From Petaurus breviceps papuanus (lineage: Eukaryota > Chordata > Mammalia > Diprotodontia > Petauridae), in assembly GCA_028583685.1 (NCBI GenBank), contig JAMXIF010000015.1, forward strand, positions 58,958,956-59,022,955: DNA of 64,000 bases. The letters are read 5' to 3'. Numbering within the stretch: the stretch's first letter is position 1; each line of letters starts with the position of its first letter. The translations under genes and the position numbers were made by a program. Shown here in pieces: positions 21,883 through 33,104 of the stretch. A model generated the notes under the pieces. It ran no database searches and was not told the origin of the DNA. It worked only from the letters and a program-made list of their open reading frames with translations.

Positions 21883-22566
21883 TTTTTTTTAATGAAGCTT
21901 GAATGTTCTGTTTTTTAAAAAAACAAAAGTTTTTTTTGGAAATGAGCAAGAGAAAGTGTCTGAATATTCTAACTGTAGAAATGTGCCAAGCATCCCGAAA
22001 CATTATAAAAGAAAGGTAATTCTAAGAAGGTGGGGATGAAGATGCTCTGGATTTGGCAGCTGGGGTGACCTCAAGTACCACCCCTCTATGTTGGGGGATG
22101 CAGTTCCAAGGGCAGGAAAATGCCTGGTCTGAGAAACCCTGAGTCAGCATTCCTAGGGAGAAATGGGGGCTGATTTCTCTGCCTCTCCAGGAATTGTCAG
22201 TATGAAGGATCAAAAGCTGAAAAGGCCCATACAAGTAAGTATTTTTTTTTTCCCATCTTAACTCTGTTAACTCCAAGTTGAATTACTTGAGATGGGCGCA
22301 AGACTGGTGCCTAGTTTGTGTGTTATATGGAATGTTAATTGTAAAAGTACCTCTTAGGTAAGGTTCGTTTGTGCAGAAATGACCCTTTTTTTCAAGTAAC
22401 CAGAGGAGTAGAAAAATGTGCCCTGCCTTGAGGGATGTCTCTTTGCAGATGGGCGAGGTAACCCTGCCTCCATGCAAACTGGCTCCCACTCTCTGCCTAT
22501 TGGCAGTTTTGCTGTGTCCCTGTTAAAGGTGTTTTTGTAAACTTCTTGAAGGATTTTCAAACTTTT

Positions 22567-22572
22567 AATAAA
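22567..22572 (+). promoter_or_regulatory. Distal poly(A) signal AATAAA
   Basis: A canonical hexamer is followed within 30 nt by a GT/T-rich tract (TTTGGT and TTTTTCTTT), the expected downstream element. This is the preferred end of the TMEM131L mRNA. Confidence 0.55.
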
Positions 22573-22590
22573 ATAGTTTGGTATTTTCAC

Positions 22591-23470
22591 ATTTGGTATC
22601 ATCTTTTTCTTTATTGGGAAGTCATGGCAGGGAGGGATGGAGAATGGGTGGAGGGGTTGGGGGGAATTGCTTAGGATTTTTGCTCCTGTCAGCCGGTTGA
22701 GGTGGCTCCATTTTGGGGACAGATTAGGTATGAGAAAAGTTATGAGATTGTTTCCTCCAGGACCATGGTGTGTGTAAGGACAATTGTCTGGAAAACCTCT
22801 GGTTGCAGATGGATCCCTGGTTTGGGTAAGATTTTTTTTTTGTTTTCCCAGAAATGTTTTGTTTTTGTTTTCCAAGAAAAACTGAAGCATTTCATAGAAA
22901 AATTTAGTTGTATGAATTTTAAAACTCTTTGTGGCATCTTCAATAACACATCAAATAACAGAGCCACTGTGCATAGATTTTCTTCTTCAGAATAGCAACC
23001 CTTATGACCTCCTCTCTGTGTGTATGGATAAAGACTTGTCAATACCAATATGAATTTTTGCTGTATTTTGTATTTTATTGGATAATGTTTTCAAATGAGT
23101 AATGTGTTTTCCTCACACTCGCTCATATTATTGCTCAAAGATTAACCAAGAAGGAAAAATACAGATCACCAAAATACCTGGGTGAAAGATAACATTTTCA
23201 CAAGCTCTCCAAAAGTTAGGAATACTGTTCCTCCTTGACAGATGTACTGTTTCTGACTCCTAGGCTAAGTTGTTGACAGAAAGACTGTGGGAACCCAGTT
23301 TGTATTTGAGCAGCTAGCCACTGTCTTATATTACGTTCTGGTCTTCAAGTGGGTTACGCCATACCTCATCAATGATTGGGTGTTGGCCTGGCAGATTAAT
23401 AGATTGTAGGATCTCGGTTGTAGATCTTTATCTTCAGCCTGGTCTTAGGCTGAAGGGGGAGATATTATGA
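22591..23470. other. Intergenic start, unassigned
   Basis: The sequence after TMEM131L holds several minus-strand open frames (to 178 codons) without recognisable product or low-complexity explanation. I treat them as chance frames. Confidence 0.4.
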
Positions 23471-23479
23471 TAAGAGCAG

Positions 23480-23740
23480 TAGCGATAATAAGAACTAATG
23501 TTTGTATAAGGTTTTTTGTATAAGATTTGAAAAATGCTTTTACATGTTTTCTTACCTGACCATAACAGCAACCCTGTGAGATAGCTACTGTTATGAATCC
23601 CCATTTTACAGATGAAGAAACAGGATGGCAGGTGAAGTGACTTACCCAGGGCCATACAGCCAGTAATTGGGACAGGATTCAAACTCAGGTCTTCCTGACT
23701 CCAAGTCTAGGTCTCTATCTGCTGTATCACCCGGCTGCCT
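23480..23740 (-). mobile_element. THER1/MIR-type SINE
   Basis: The antisense copy has CCATTTTACAGATGAAGAAA and CTTACCCAGGGCCATACAGC. Confidence 0.72.
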
Positions 23741-24175
23741 CTAGCTGTCAGTGCAGTATTGGATTTGAGGTCAAGAGAATGTAGGTTCTCATCCTGGTTC
23801 TCTACTCTTTGTTGTGGATGTTATTCAGTCATTTCAGTCATGTTTTTGGGGCATTCTTGGCAAAGATACTGGAGTGGTTTGCCACTTTCTTCTTCAGCTC
23901 CTTTTGCAGATAAGGAAACAGGCAAATGGGATTAAGTGACTTTCCTAGGGTCACACAGCTAGTGAATGTCTGAGGCCTGATTTGAACTCATCCTCCTGAC
24001 TCTAGGCCTGGCACTCTGTCCATCACACTACCTAGTCCCCGTCTCCACCTCCCAACTCCTTATTACCTGTTTGACTTTATCATTTAACTTCTTTAGGCCC
24101 CAGTTTTCAAATCTGTAAAATAAAAATATTGGACCAGGTGATTGCTAAAGGCCTTTCTGCCTCTAAATTCTATGT
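23741..24175 (+). mobile_element. MIR-type SINE, split by MAR1
   Basis: The 5' part lies at 23,741-23,809 and the 3' part at 24,037-24,175 (GGCCCCAGTTTTCAAATCTG). The MAR1 copy lies between. Confidence 0.6.
23810..24036 (-). mobile_element. MAR1-type SINE inserted in a MIR
   Basis: The minus-strand copy contains TTCTTGGCAAAGATACTGGA and CTAGGGTCACACAGCTAGTG. MIR sequence lies on both sides and continues across it. Confidence 0.78.
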
Positions 24176-25020
24176 TTCTGTGAGAGTTTTGGGGGCCCAT
24201 AACTTTTGTTTTTTTGCTTTCTTGATAACCCTTTGCTAATCTCCGCAGTCTGCTTAATTAATTGATTCATTTAAAACACATACACACACAGCATCTTATC
24301 ATGAGCTGTTCTTTCTAGGTACTGTAAAAAAATATATATATTAAAATGTGCTTCTGCTGTTTGGATTCATGAATGTAGGTAAGTCTCCTGCCCCTAAACC
24401 TTAGGACTCCCCACCTCTTTTGTTTATATATATGTATATTATGATAAGTTGAGTGAATTGCTTGTGTTGTACTTTGTGGGGTCTAAGGTTGTAAATGTTT
24501 TGTTTTGTTTTGTTTTACCAAAAGACAGATTTGGTGGCAGGTGGAGGCCTTATCCAAAATAAGATTTTCACCATAAGCCTGAGAGTCAACAAATGACAAC
24601 ATCCTCAAAGTGTTGGAATGTTTATAAACCCAGTTCAACTTTTCCTGCTTCCTGCTTTAAGCAAATATATTTTTTAAAAGGACTGTTCTTTGTTTCATTG
24701 CTGGGCAACTTGCCTTCCTTCCAAGAGACTCACTTGGTGTTCTTGGAAAAGCTGCCCCATTGAGGATGGGAGGTGCTTGGGGCCGGAATTGGGTAGAAAA
24801 TGGTAAAATCCAAATATCCAAACTTTTACCTATTCACAGAATATAGGATCACGGGTTCTTTTGGTCTTGAAAGTTAGGTCAAATGAAACTCATAATTAAT
24901 TACATCCGTTTCACAATCCAGGTCAACAAGATTTGTGCCATGTGCTTCTCAGCCTGTAGTTGCCAGGACAATATGCCATTTGATAGAGAATAACTAAAAC
25001 AGTGGTACTATAGAATTTAA
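24176..25020. other. Intergenic, unassigned
   Basis: No gene or named repeat is seen. It includes a short (TTTTG)n run near 24,500. Confidence 0.45.
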
Positions 25021-25037
25021 GTTTCAAGCATTCATTC
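25021..25037. repeat. Target-site duplication, EEF1A1 retrocopy, left
   Basis: GTTTCAAGCATTCATTC here matches GTTTAGATATTCATTC at 26,711-26,726 with a few differences. This is the expected pair of L1-type insertion duplications after long decay. Confidence 0.6.
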
Positions 25038-26710
25038 TTTTTTTTCCCCACATTAAGCTGTTTTTTTTTTTAATGTGCCATAATTATATAACATATTTTT
25101 GGTCAAATGTGTTTCCATTTAAAAATTACTGATTTTAAAAACAAATCCCACTAAAACTTCCTTGAAATGAATGGCCCACCAAAACAAAACAAAATAAAAA
25201 TTCCTTTCCTCTGGAAGCTTTTACGATTCTTTGTAATAATTAACCAGTCTTTTACTATTAAATTTAAATAGCCAATTGAGACAAATAGGTCTGAGATCTT
25301 TCTTTTATCACTGATTAAGCCTGGAGTGACAGAATATTCTTTTAGCCTTCTGGGCAGACCTTTCCAACTCCAGCAGCCTTCTTGTCAACTGCCTTGATGA
25401 CACCAACTGCAACAGTCTACCTCCCATCACAGCCCCACAAGACAAGGATTAGAGAAGCTCTCCACTCACATGGAAACATGTCCATAAGGGGAGCACCACC
25501 AAGTTTGGGGGAGTTAGGGCCATCTTCCAACTTCTTACCAGAATGATGATTAGTCTTCTTCTTTGGTTCAGCAAGCTTGAAAGCGTTGTCAGCAGTGGGT
25601 CAGTACAGAAGAGGTGGATAGCCAACTCTGATTTGGTTTGGATGATTCAGGATAATGACCTTTCTAATGAGGCCAGATGTTTCCATGGGTGGGTCATTCT
25701 TGCTATCACTAGCCACATTACCATGGCAGACATCTTTGACAGCCATGTTCTTGACATTGAAACCAACATTACAACATTGTCTCCAGGTAAAGCCTCACTC
25801 AAAGCTTCATTTGCCATTTCAAGTTGTAACATTGCGGCACAGGTGACCACTAATTAGAACAGTAATCTCCACATGGCCGGCAGTACTAGTACCATCAATC
25901 TTGTAGACATCTTGAAGGTATAGACACAAGAGCTTGTCAATTGGATGAGCTGGTAGCTGGATGTAATTAAAAGCTTCAAGCACTTGTAGTTCCATCCTTT
26001 GAACCAAGGCATACTATAGCTTAGGTCCGGCACATCACCATTTCAAGCTGAAATTTGCACAAAACTGCTGTTCCAATTTTCTTAATACCGGTACTGACTT
26101 CTTTTACAACTCACATTTCTTTTGGCTATAGGTTGGGGGTAGGCGGTGGGGTTGATGAAATCCATTTTGTTGACACCAACAGTGAGCTTGTTGACAATGT
26201 TGACAATCTCACATCTAGTGTATAGACCAAAAGGGTATGTTCATGGGTCTACCCATTCTTTGAGATTCCAGCTTCAAATTCACCAACACCAGCAGCAACA
26301 ATCAGGACAGCACTGCCAACCTTAGAAGTCTCTGTAATCATAGTCCTAAAAATATCTGTGTCCTGGAGCATCAGTAATAGTTATGTATTATTTGTTGGTC
26401 TCAAATTATTTCTGCAAGGCAACATCAATAGTAACACCATGCTCATGTTCAGCCTCAGCCTATTCAAGACCTAGGCATATCTGAAGGAGTCCTTTCCCAG
26501 TCTCAGCAGCTTTCTTCTCAAACTTCTTGATAGCTCTTTTATCAATTCCACCACATATGTAGATGTAGTGGCCAGTTTGAGGTGAACTTGTTAGAGTTCA
26601 TGTATCCAATGATGACAATACTAATGTGTCTTTTCCTTGCTAGTTTTTGTGGAGAGTTAGTGATGCCTTTCATAGCAATTGTGTTTTGACAGCAAACCCA
26701 TTGCTAAAAA
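25038..26710 (-). pseudogene. EEF1A1P: EEF1A1 processed pseudogene, full length
   Basis: Read on the minus strand, this is a retrocopy of elongation factor 1-alpha mRNA. It runs from a 5'-TOP-like start (CTTTTTAGCAATGGG) near 26,710, through the coding equivalent (about 26,640 to 25,340), to a recognisable EEF1A1 3' UTR. It ends in a poly(A) tail, seen as T11 near 25,061-25,071. Peptide islands include [15 protein letters not shown] and LCLYLQDVYKIDG, against the family's [14 protein letters not shown] and LPLQDVYKIGG. The frame is broken many times by stops and small indels and the start codon is lost, so it is not functional. There are no introns. Flanking sequences 25,021-25,037 and 26,711-26,726 are decayed copies of each other and mark the insertion duplication. 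Confidence 0.92.
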
Positions 26711-26726
26711 GTTTAGATATTCATTC
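26711..26726. repeat. Target-site duplication, EEF1A1 retrocopy, right
   Basis: This is the partner of 25,021-25,037. It directly abuts the cap-site end of the retrocopy, which supports a full-length reverse transcript. Confidence 0.6.
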
Positions 26727-27888
26727 ATTTAAAATGATTTTGTGTTTTTTAAAAGCTTTTTATTGATGTTTTGTTTCTTCGTTTTTTGATATTTTGTTTC
26801 TTTGTCATATTTATCCTAAGTATCTTATCCATATCCCCATTCCAAAGAGTTATTCTGTATAACAACTAGTATTTTTTTAGAAAGGAAAAAATCACACCTT
26901 ATTAATATCTTTAAAAAGTCCAAAAACAGACACAATGTATAACACATGTGGGCATCCTACCTCCACGAAGGAGTAGATTGGGGGTATCTTCTCATATCTT
27001 TTCATTCAAATTCTGCCAGAGTTTTATAATTTTGTTACATTTGCTTTTGATTTTTGGTGTGTAGTTCTTAGCATTTATACTATTGTAGTTACTATGTATA
27101 TTGTTTTCTTGGCTCTGCTTACTTCACTATACATCAGTTCACAATAGATTCAATTATGAAGTATTCCTTAAAGAAATAGAGAACAGCTTAAATAGTGGGA
27201 AATATATTCAGTGCTCATGGCTAGACTGTGCCAATATGATAAAAATCATAATACTATGAAAATTAATTTATATTTTAATACTATACCAAATTACCAAGGG
27301 GACACTTTATAGGACTTGATAAAAATAAAATTCATATGGAAAACAAAAATCTAAAATATGAAGGGAAATGATGAAAAGAAGTAGGGATAAAGGGGGATTA
27401 GATCAGATTCTCTGTATTCATCACACATAATTTCTTATATTATGGCAATATTCCATTACAGTCATGGACCACAATTTGTTTGACCATTTCCTAATGAACA
27501 TCTACTTTGTTTTCAATTCTTAGCTATCATGGAAAGTGCCGCTATAAATATTTTGGAGTATATGGATACTTTGTTCTTACACATGACTTTCTTAGGGTAT
27601 GAGCCCAGTAATGGAGTGTGCAGTTCAAAGGATATGGACATTTTATTCACTTTATTTGCATACTTTGAAATTGTTTTCCAAAACAATTTTACTATTTCAT
27701 GGCTTCATCAAAAATGTAAAAGTGTACCTAGTATTCCACAAAGATTTTTTTCCTGTTTTGCCATTTCCCTTCTTATCCTAGGTGCCTTAATTTTGTCTAT
27801 ACAGAAGCTTTTCAGTTTCAGGTATTCAAAGTTACCTGTTTTATCTTCTGTAATTACCTCTGTCTCTTGTTTGGTTAAGAATACTTCT

Positions 27889-28058
27889 CCCAGGGTGGCT
27901 AGGTGGTACAGTGAATAGAGCACAGGCCCTGGAGTCAGGAGGACCTGAGTTCAAATGCGGACTCAGACACTTAACCCTTACTCCTGGGTGACCTTGGGCA
28001 AGTCACTTAACCCCAATTGCCCTGCCTCCCCCCTCCAAAAAGCCAAAAAAAAAAAAAA
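27889..28058 (+). mobile_element. WSINE1-type SINE with TSD
   Basis: It opens with GGGTGGCTAGGTGGTACAGT, shows GTGACCTTGGGCAAGTCACT, and ends AATTGCC plus poly(A). It is flanked by AGAATACTTCT on both sides (27,878-27,888 and 28,059-28,069). It is inserted in an L1. Confidence 0.85.
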
Positions 28059-28095
28059 AGAATACTTCTACCCATAACTGTGAAAGATATATGAT

Positions 28096-28250
28096 GGGGG
28101 CAGCCAGGTGGTGCAGTGAGTAAGAGCGCTGGCCCAGGCATCAGGAGACCTGGGATTGGTTCCAGCCTCAGAGACTTGGCACCCACACAAAATAATTGGC
28201 TGTGTGTAACCTTGAGCAAGTTTCTTAACCCCGATTGCTTTAAAAAAAAA
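28096..28250 (+). mobile_element. tRNA/CORE SINE variant with TSD
   Basis: This is a related SINE with a different middle (AGAGACTTGGCACCCACAC), ending CCCCGATTGC plus poly(A). It is flanked by exact 13-bp copies AAAGATATATGAT at 28,083-28,095 and 28,251-28,263. It is inserted in the same L1 as the previous SINE. Confidence 0.82.
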
Positions 28251-28964
28251 AAAGATATATGATCTGTCTCTTCTAATTTTTAATAGTATAATCTTTAATA
28301 TTAAAGTCACATAACTACATAACCTTAAAATGTATTGTGGTATATGGGGTAAGATGTTGATCTAAGCCCTATTTTGCCACACTGCTCTAAATTTTCCTGC
28401 AGTTTCTATCAAATAAGAAGCTTTTCCTAGGTAACTTGTGTTTTCTACTTTATTAAACACTTGGTTGTTGATTTCTGTTCTTTCTTATTCCCCCTTGTCT
28501 TCTCTGTCCCATTAATCTATCTTTCTTTAACCATCACATTTTTTTTTATGATATGGTTGGAGGTCTAGAAGTACTATTTCCCCTTCATCCCTACTTCTTT
28601 TCATCATTTCCCTTCATATTTTAGGTTTTTGTTTTCCGTATGAATTTTATTTTTATCAAGTTCTATAAAGTGTCCCCTTGGTAACTTGGTGTAGTATTAA
28701 AACATAAAAGAAGAGAGGTTACTAAGTTATACTTTTTAGAACTTGATAAAAATAATAAAATTCATTCAGAAAACATATCTAGAATCTCAAAGGAAACATA
28801 GTAGAGGGACATGGCAAATAAAAGAATATTTTGATTCCCCCTTTAGGACCAAGTGAATGAAGAGATAGCAGGAATAATGCAGCCAGTTCTAGTGAGAGTG
28901 GTCAGAGTATCTGTGTCATGTGAGGGGAGCCAAATATCATTTGGAGCTAGAAGATAGATTGATG

Positions 28965-29300
28965 GGTGAAAAACATTAAGCACCCACCATGTGCCAAGTG
29001 CTGCTGTGTTGTGCTAGAGATATGAATAGAAAACTAAGACAGACCATACTCTCAAGGAAGTTACATTCAAATAGCGGAAACAGCATATAGGCCAGGGAAG
29101 GGAGCAGTGATCTGAGGTTCTCAGAAATGTCCTTTTCACAGATAGTGGTAGTGTTATTTTGATGACAATTCTCAAAGCAAGAGGTGGAAAGTGGGTAGTG
29201 AGGTGGGAGAAGGATGCCTCCAACTGTAGACCAGGAAATAACAGAGTGAACTAGAACCTTCATGGTCTCAGGCAGCGTTGAGAGCATCTTAGCTCTTCTA
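28965..29300 (-). mobile_element. Old L2-like repeat, antisense
   Basis: CACCCACCATGTGCCAAGTG and ACTCTCAAGGAAGTTACATT are the visible marks. Confidence 0.42.
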
Positions 29301-30329
29301 AGACAAGGTCTCTGAAAGTCCAGAACACGAGAGGAAAAGATCTAAACTAAAGAAATATTTGTTAATTAGTAAAATGGGAGTTCCAAGTCAACAAGGATTT
29401 ATCAAGTTGTGGGAACAGTTTTAAAAGTTGGAGATGGAAATAGAAGCCAGGAGCCAACTCTACCCCTCCCCCCACCTTCCTTGCCTAAGCTGTTTACATT
29501 CTTATAGGGGTAGACAACCCAGTTGAGGTCCTTGAAAAGAGAGAGAATAGAATTGTTCAACCAGAGCCCAGAAAGGAATCGAGAGAAACTGAATGGCCTG
29601 GGGGTCCTTCTTTAAAATGGAAATCTCAGGAGGAAATGAACCATCAGAGAAAGGGGCCAGAAAGGCAGAGCAATCTTCCAGGTTGAGAAGTTGACTTGGA
29701 CAAAGAAGTCCAGAGTCAGGAGTGGGGCTGGGAGGAATGAAGGAATGTACAGGAGTCCCAGAGGGCCCAGGAGAAGGGGGAGGCAGATTTATTGTGGGAC
29801 ACTGTGGATGTAGCTTGAATCAGTGGGGAATGAGCTCTCCTAGATACCACTATTTCCCTGGCCACTGTGTTCTCTGCTCATTGGGAAGAAAGGTGCTGTT
29901 CAGTATAGAAAAAGTACACAGGATGCTCTGTAATTAATTCTCTCTTGTTTTTTCTTTTGCTCTTTGTTACTGATCTCCAGATATTTCCTCTCTTTTGTCT
30001 TTGTAGACCTGTCCCTTTTGTGTGATATATTAAGCACTTTAATGTTTGGCAAAATGAAAGGATAAGTGTTGAATGACATGAAGTGGGATTTTACCTTGTC
30101 AAGAGCTTTGAAATTTGTTGTGAATTTCAGAAGCTGGCAAGACTCCTTTAGGGGACCTGCAAGTGACAGGGGTACAGGCTTTTACTTTTAAAGGGTAGGG
30201 CTGCCATTGTCAGGGCTGACTGGATGGAGGGAAGGGACCTCAGTGCATAGATAAAGGTTAGAGCTGACCGAGAGGAACTTTAGTGCATAGATAGTTTAGA
30301 TGAGATTTGGGCTAGACCAGAGGAGACTA
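29301..30329. other. Intergenic, purine-rich, unassigned
   Basis: G/A-rich single-copy-looking sequence. Part of 30,100-30,329 may be the eroded outer part of the LTR ending at 30,504. Confidence 0.4.
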
Positions 30330-30504
30330 GAAGAGGAAGAACAAAAGTCACAAGTTGTTGCCTAGGCTGAGTGCAGATTGGGGGAAGGGGCAGAGTTTGA
30401 GGCTGGGAAAGGGATTTTACAGATTACAATTTTACAATACAAATTGCAGTTACAATTGTACAAACTGGTTTTACAAATTGATTTACACCCCAGGTACCCC
30501 ATCA
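30330..30504 (-). mobile_element. Partial LTR fossil related to 38,026-38,888
   Basis: It shares the GGGGGAAGGGGCAGAGTT tract, the TTTTACAAATTGA repeats and the CCCCATCA terminus with the 38 kb element, in the same orientation. The outer part is not recognisable, so only the end is claimed. Confidence 0.5.
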
Positions 30505-30935
30505 CTACCTTGGCCCACTATATAACCAGGTTTCAGAGAGGGATAAATCCTGAGTCTCGCCAGTATTAACAACTAGTGATTTCATTATTTCATATCATTT
30601 CTCTCAGTACTACAGATGTTCACTGTGCAGCCACTAAGCACAGTGGGAGAAACTGCCAGAAGTTATACAGGGGACAGGGATGTTTAAAAAAAAAAAAAGT
30701 ACTACACTTGGACTCAGGACAAGGGCCTCTGCTACTTACTGCCTGTATGAAGACATCACTTTATCTCTCTCTCTCTGACTTCTTGTCTTTCGAATTAGGG
30801 AGCTGGGTCATATCATCCTTTCCAGGCCCTTCTTGCTCTAGGTCTGTCTTATCTTTGAGCTCTAGGAGCATAGTGAATAATAAATATAGCAAGAACATAA
30901 TAAGAGCTCACATCTATATAGTAGCTTGCATTTAT

Positions 30936-31088
30936 TTATTTATTGCTTTTTGGAGGGTAATTGGGATTAAGTGACTTGCCTAAGGTCACATAGCTAGTTT
31001 TTATGTTGTGTCTGAGGCTGGATTTGAACTCAGGTTCTCCTGACTCCAGGGCTGGTGCTGTATTCACTGTGCCACCTAGCTGCCCCTA
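30936..31088 (-). mobile_element. WSINE1-type SINE with TSD
   Basis: A minus-strand copy is flanked by exact TAGCTTGCATTTAT repeats at 30,922-30,935 and 31,089-31,102. It splits an older MIR-like target. Confidence 0.82.
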
Positions 31089-31109
31089 TAGCTTGCATTT
31101 ATATAATGC

Positions 31110-31495
31110 TTTGGGGGTGGATGAGAGGATTAGCATCTCTGCTGTGGGGGCTTGCCAAGCTCTTTTCAGTGGTGCTCATCCACCTGACACCCAAGTCTCA
31201 CTTGTGGCTTCAAAATACTGTAGCATGCCCATTGATCATACCCAGGTAAAATCATCTTGGGCTAAACCTGGTAGAGAGAGTAACCAACAGGCCTCAGACC
31301 CATCAGAGAGTTAGGGGGTGTCTGCCCCAAGCATGTGAAGACTTGCCCTGTGGATTGGGTGGATGAGAACAATTTGTTCCAACAGACATAAATGAAAGCG
31401 GCTGAAGCAGGTGCTAGGGAACACTTAGAGCTTGGTCAGACATTGAAAATGCCAAAGTCATCCACTGCAGGGCACATAAGCCTTCTGAAAGCACA
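31110..31495 (+). mobile_element. RTE-linked SINE-like fragment
   Basis: GACTTGCCCTGTGGATTGGG, then GCAGGTGCTAGGGAACACTT and GCCAAAGTCATCCACTGCAG fit a repeat family that I associate with RTE tails in marsupials. The 3' tail itself is missing here. Confidence 0.4.
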
Positions 31496-31642
31496 AGAAA
31501 CACTAGAAGAAGCGAGAATAGAGCTGGCCTTTGCTTCTACTTCTGTTACTTCTTATACATTCCCCTCACTTAAAAATTTGCATTCCCTGAAAAATGACAC
31601 CAGAATCCAGGAATAGTTTGTATGTTTATATCGAAAATATCC

Positions 31643-32116
31643 TTTATTTCACATATATTAACATTAAATGCATAATGTACCAGTTATATGGGCCACTGCA
31701 GGTATGTGGTACTTAATACACAAATTACAATTGCCTAGAGTGTAACAGGTTTAATACACAAAAGCATGATTCTTCATAGCTATTATATATAACATTATGT
31801 GGCCAAGTTACATGCAGGAAACCAAATACAGAAATCACATGCAATCTATATGGGAGTTCTATACAAAATACACAGTAAGGACATCTAATACAGGAACCAT
31901 CTGGTGATGAGATGGGGAACATCACTCATTACCCTGGGGGCATCAGAAGTCATCCTGGTCTTTGACCACATTGTCCTGGCATTCCTGAGGGTAGGACCCA
32001 CTTTCTGTTTGGCTTCTGCTGTATTTCCAGACCCACATAAAAAGTTCAGGTTGAATGTCAAGCTCTACAACCCCTGAAGAGTTAGACTGTGTAGGTGGTT
32101 TCCACCTTCCTTGGGT
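31643..32116 (-). CDS. Minus-strand last-exon-like segment, unidentified
   Basis: On the minus strand an open frame of 58 codons (32,116-31,946) ends in TGA at 31,943-31,945. AATAAA follows at 31,648-31,643, about 300 nt later. The peptide ends MWVWKYSRSQTESGSY, then PQECQDNVVKDQDDF, and looks like real protein rather than low complexity. A weak acceptor (AACTCTTCAG) would start a terminal exon at 32,073 with 42 codons. It could be the last exon of a small minus-strand gene or the 3' end of a retrocopy. A stop just upstream at 32,117-32,119 and a possible frame change suggest the latter. I do not recognise the family. Confidence 0.35.
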
Positions 32117-32119
32117 TCA

Positions 32120-33100
32120 ACAGAAGTAGTGGTTGGTTTTTTGTTTGTTTATTTTTTGTCTGCACCCATAGGTCCCTTTGACTAGGGAACACAAGGTTAA
32201 GAAAACTCCCTCTACTAATGCAAGTCAGTACCTGTTCTGCAGTTTATGGAGTTAGAGAGAGAATTTATGACCTGTTAGCTGATCTTCTTGTTTGCCTTTT
32301 TGATTATAATTTCATTGATTTGATTTCTAAATTGCTACTTCAACAGTCTTCAGCAGAACTGAGGGAATATGACTGTACAAGAAACTATGAACTTCTTCCA
32401 CTTGGAGGTTTTTATTTGTTTGTTTTACTTGGTTTTGTTTTGGTTTGAGAGAAATAAGAATGTCTGGCTGGGTTTTGGTACAATCTCTTATTTGTACTGT
32501 CTTGGAGCCATGAGGAAATGAAATGTGGCTGTGGCGATCACCTTAATTCTCTAAAGAAGTTTGCATCACTGGGGGTTTTAATACTTAGCCTTGCATACTT
32601 GTAAGACTCTTCTGTAATCTGTGTGATTAGATACATCACTTTTGCAAGATTGATTGGAATTGAAGCCTATTTTGCAGCTGACCTCTACCAACTCGCCTGC
32701 TTTATAGATAAGGAAATTAAGTTTCCAGAGGGTAGGTCAGAGAGCACATCAGGAGCTCACTGTCTCTGATAAGATTCTGTCAGCTGTATGTGTTCACTTA
32801 TTGTCTTAGCACTTTTCCCACAGTGCCAAGCTATGTCTCCTACTCATGTTAGAAAATAGGAACAGCAGGGATGCAGTGGATAAGCCTGGTGTAAAGACCA
32901 ACGAAAGCAGAAACAAGCCAGCTTACCATTCAGCTATATCTGGGGTGGGACCTGTGGTCTCAAGGCCATATATCTTTGGCCCTCTAGATCCTTGGGTGCA
33001 GCCTTTTGACGCAGTTCAAGTTGTGCAGAAAAAAAAAATCCTTTTATTATTAGCTACTATACCATAATCTACCTGGAAAGAAAGAGAATATAGGTGAGGA
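32120..33100. other. Intergenic, unassigned
   Basis: A possible old SINE lies around 32,150-32,240, and MIR-like traces around 32,690-32,780. Nothing is firm enough to name. Confidence 0.35.
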
Positions 33101-33104
33101 GGTT

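Larger units (their letters stand above)
21762..22590 (+). other. TMEM131L: TMEM131L 3' UTR
   Basis: This stretch lies between the stop codon and the best downstream poly(A) signal. It is single-copy looking and free of the SINEs that crowd the flanks, which suits a transcribed UTR. It carries AATAAA at 21,786 and 21,877 and again at 22,567, so short and long UTR forms are possible. The exact cleavage site cannot be read from sequence alone. Confidence 0.6.
27180..28820. mobile_element. Rearranged L1 cluster with inverted arms
   Basis: A plus-strand L1 ORF2 piece (about 27,180-27,405) meets a minus-strand L1 3' half (about 27,405-28,695). A short plus-strand piece (about 28,715-28,810) follows. 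All three contain the same ORF2 segment (marker GGGGACACTTTATA or its variants). Arms 27,283-27,400 and 28,587-28,695 are inverted copies at roughly 95% identity. Two SINEs are inserted in the minus-strand part. The coding frames are broken. Confidence 0.65.

Noticed and set aside
22354-22890. 178-codon minus-strand open frame in and after the TMEM131L 3' UTR
   Set aside because: There is no recognisable domain, no splice or poly(A) support, and part is antisense to the UTR.
25543-26007. Open frames on both strands of the EEF1A1 copy
   Set aside because: They are fragments of a decayed processed pseudogene and not separate genes.
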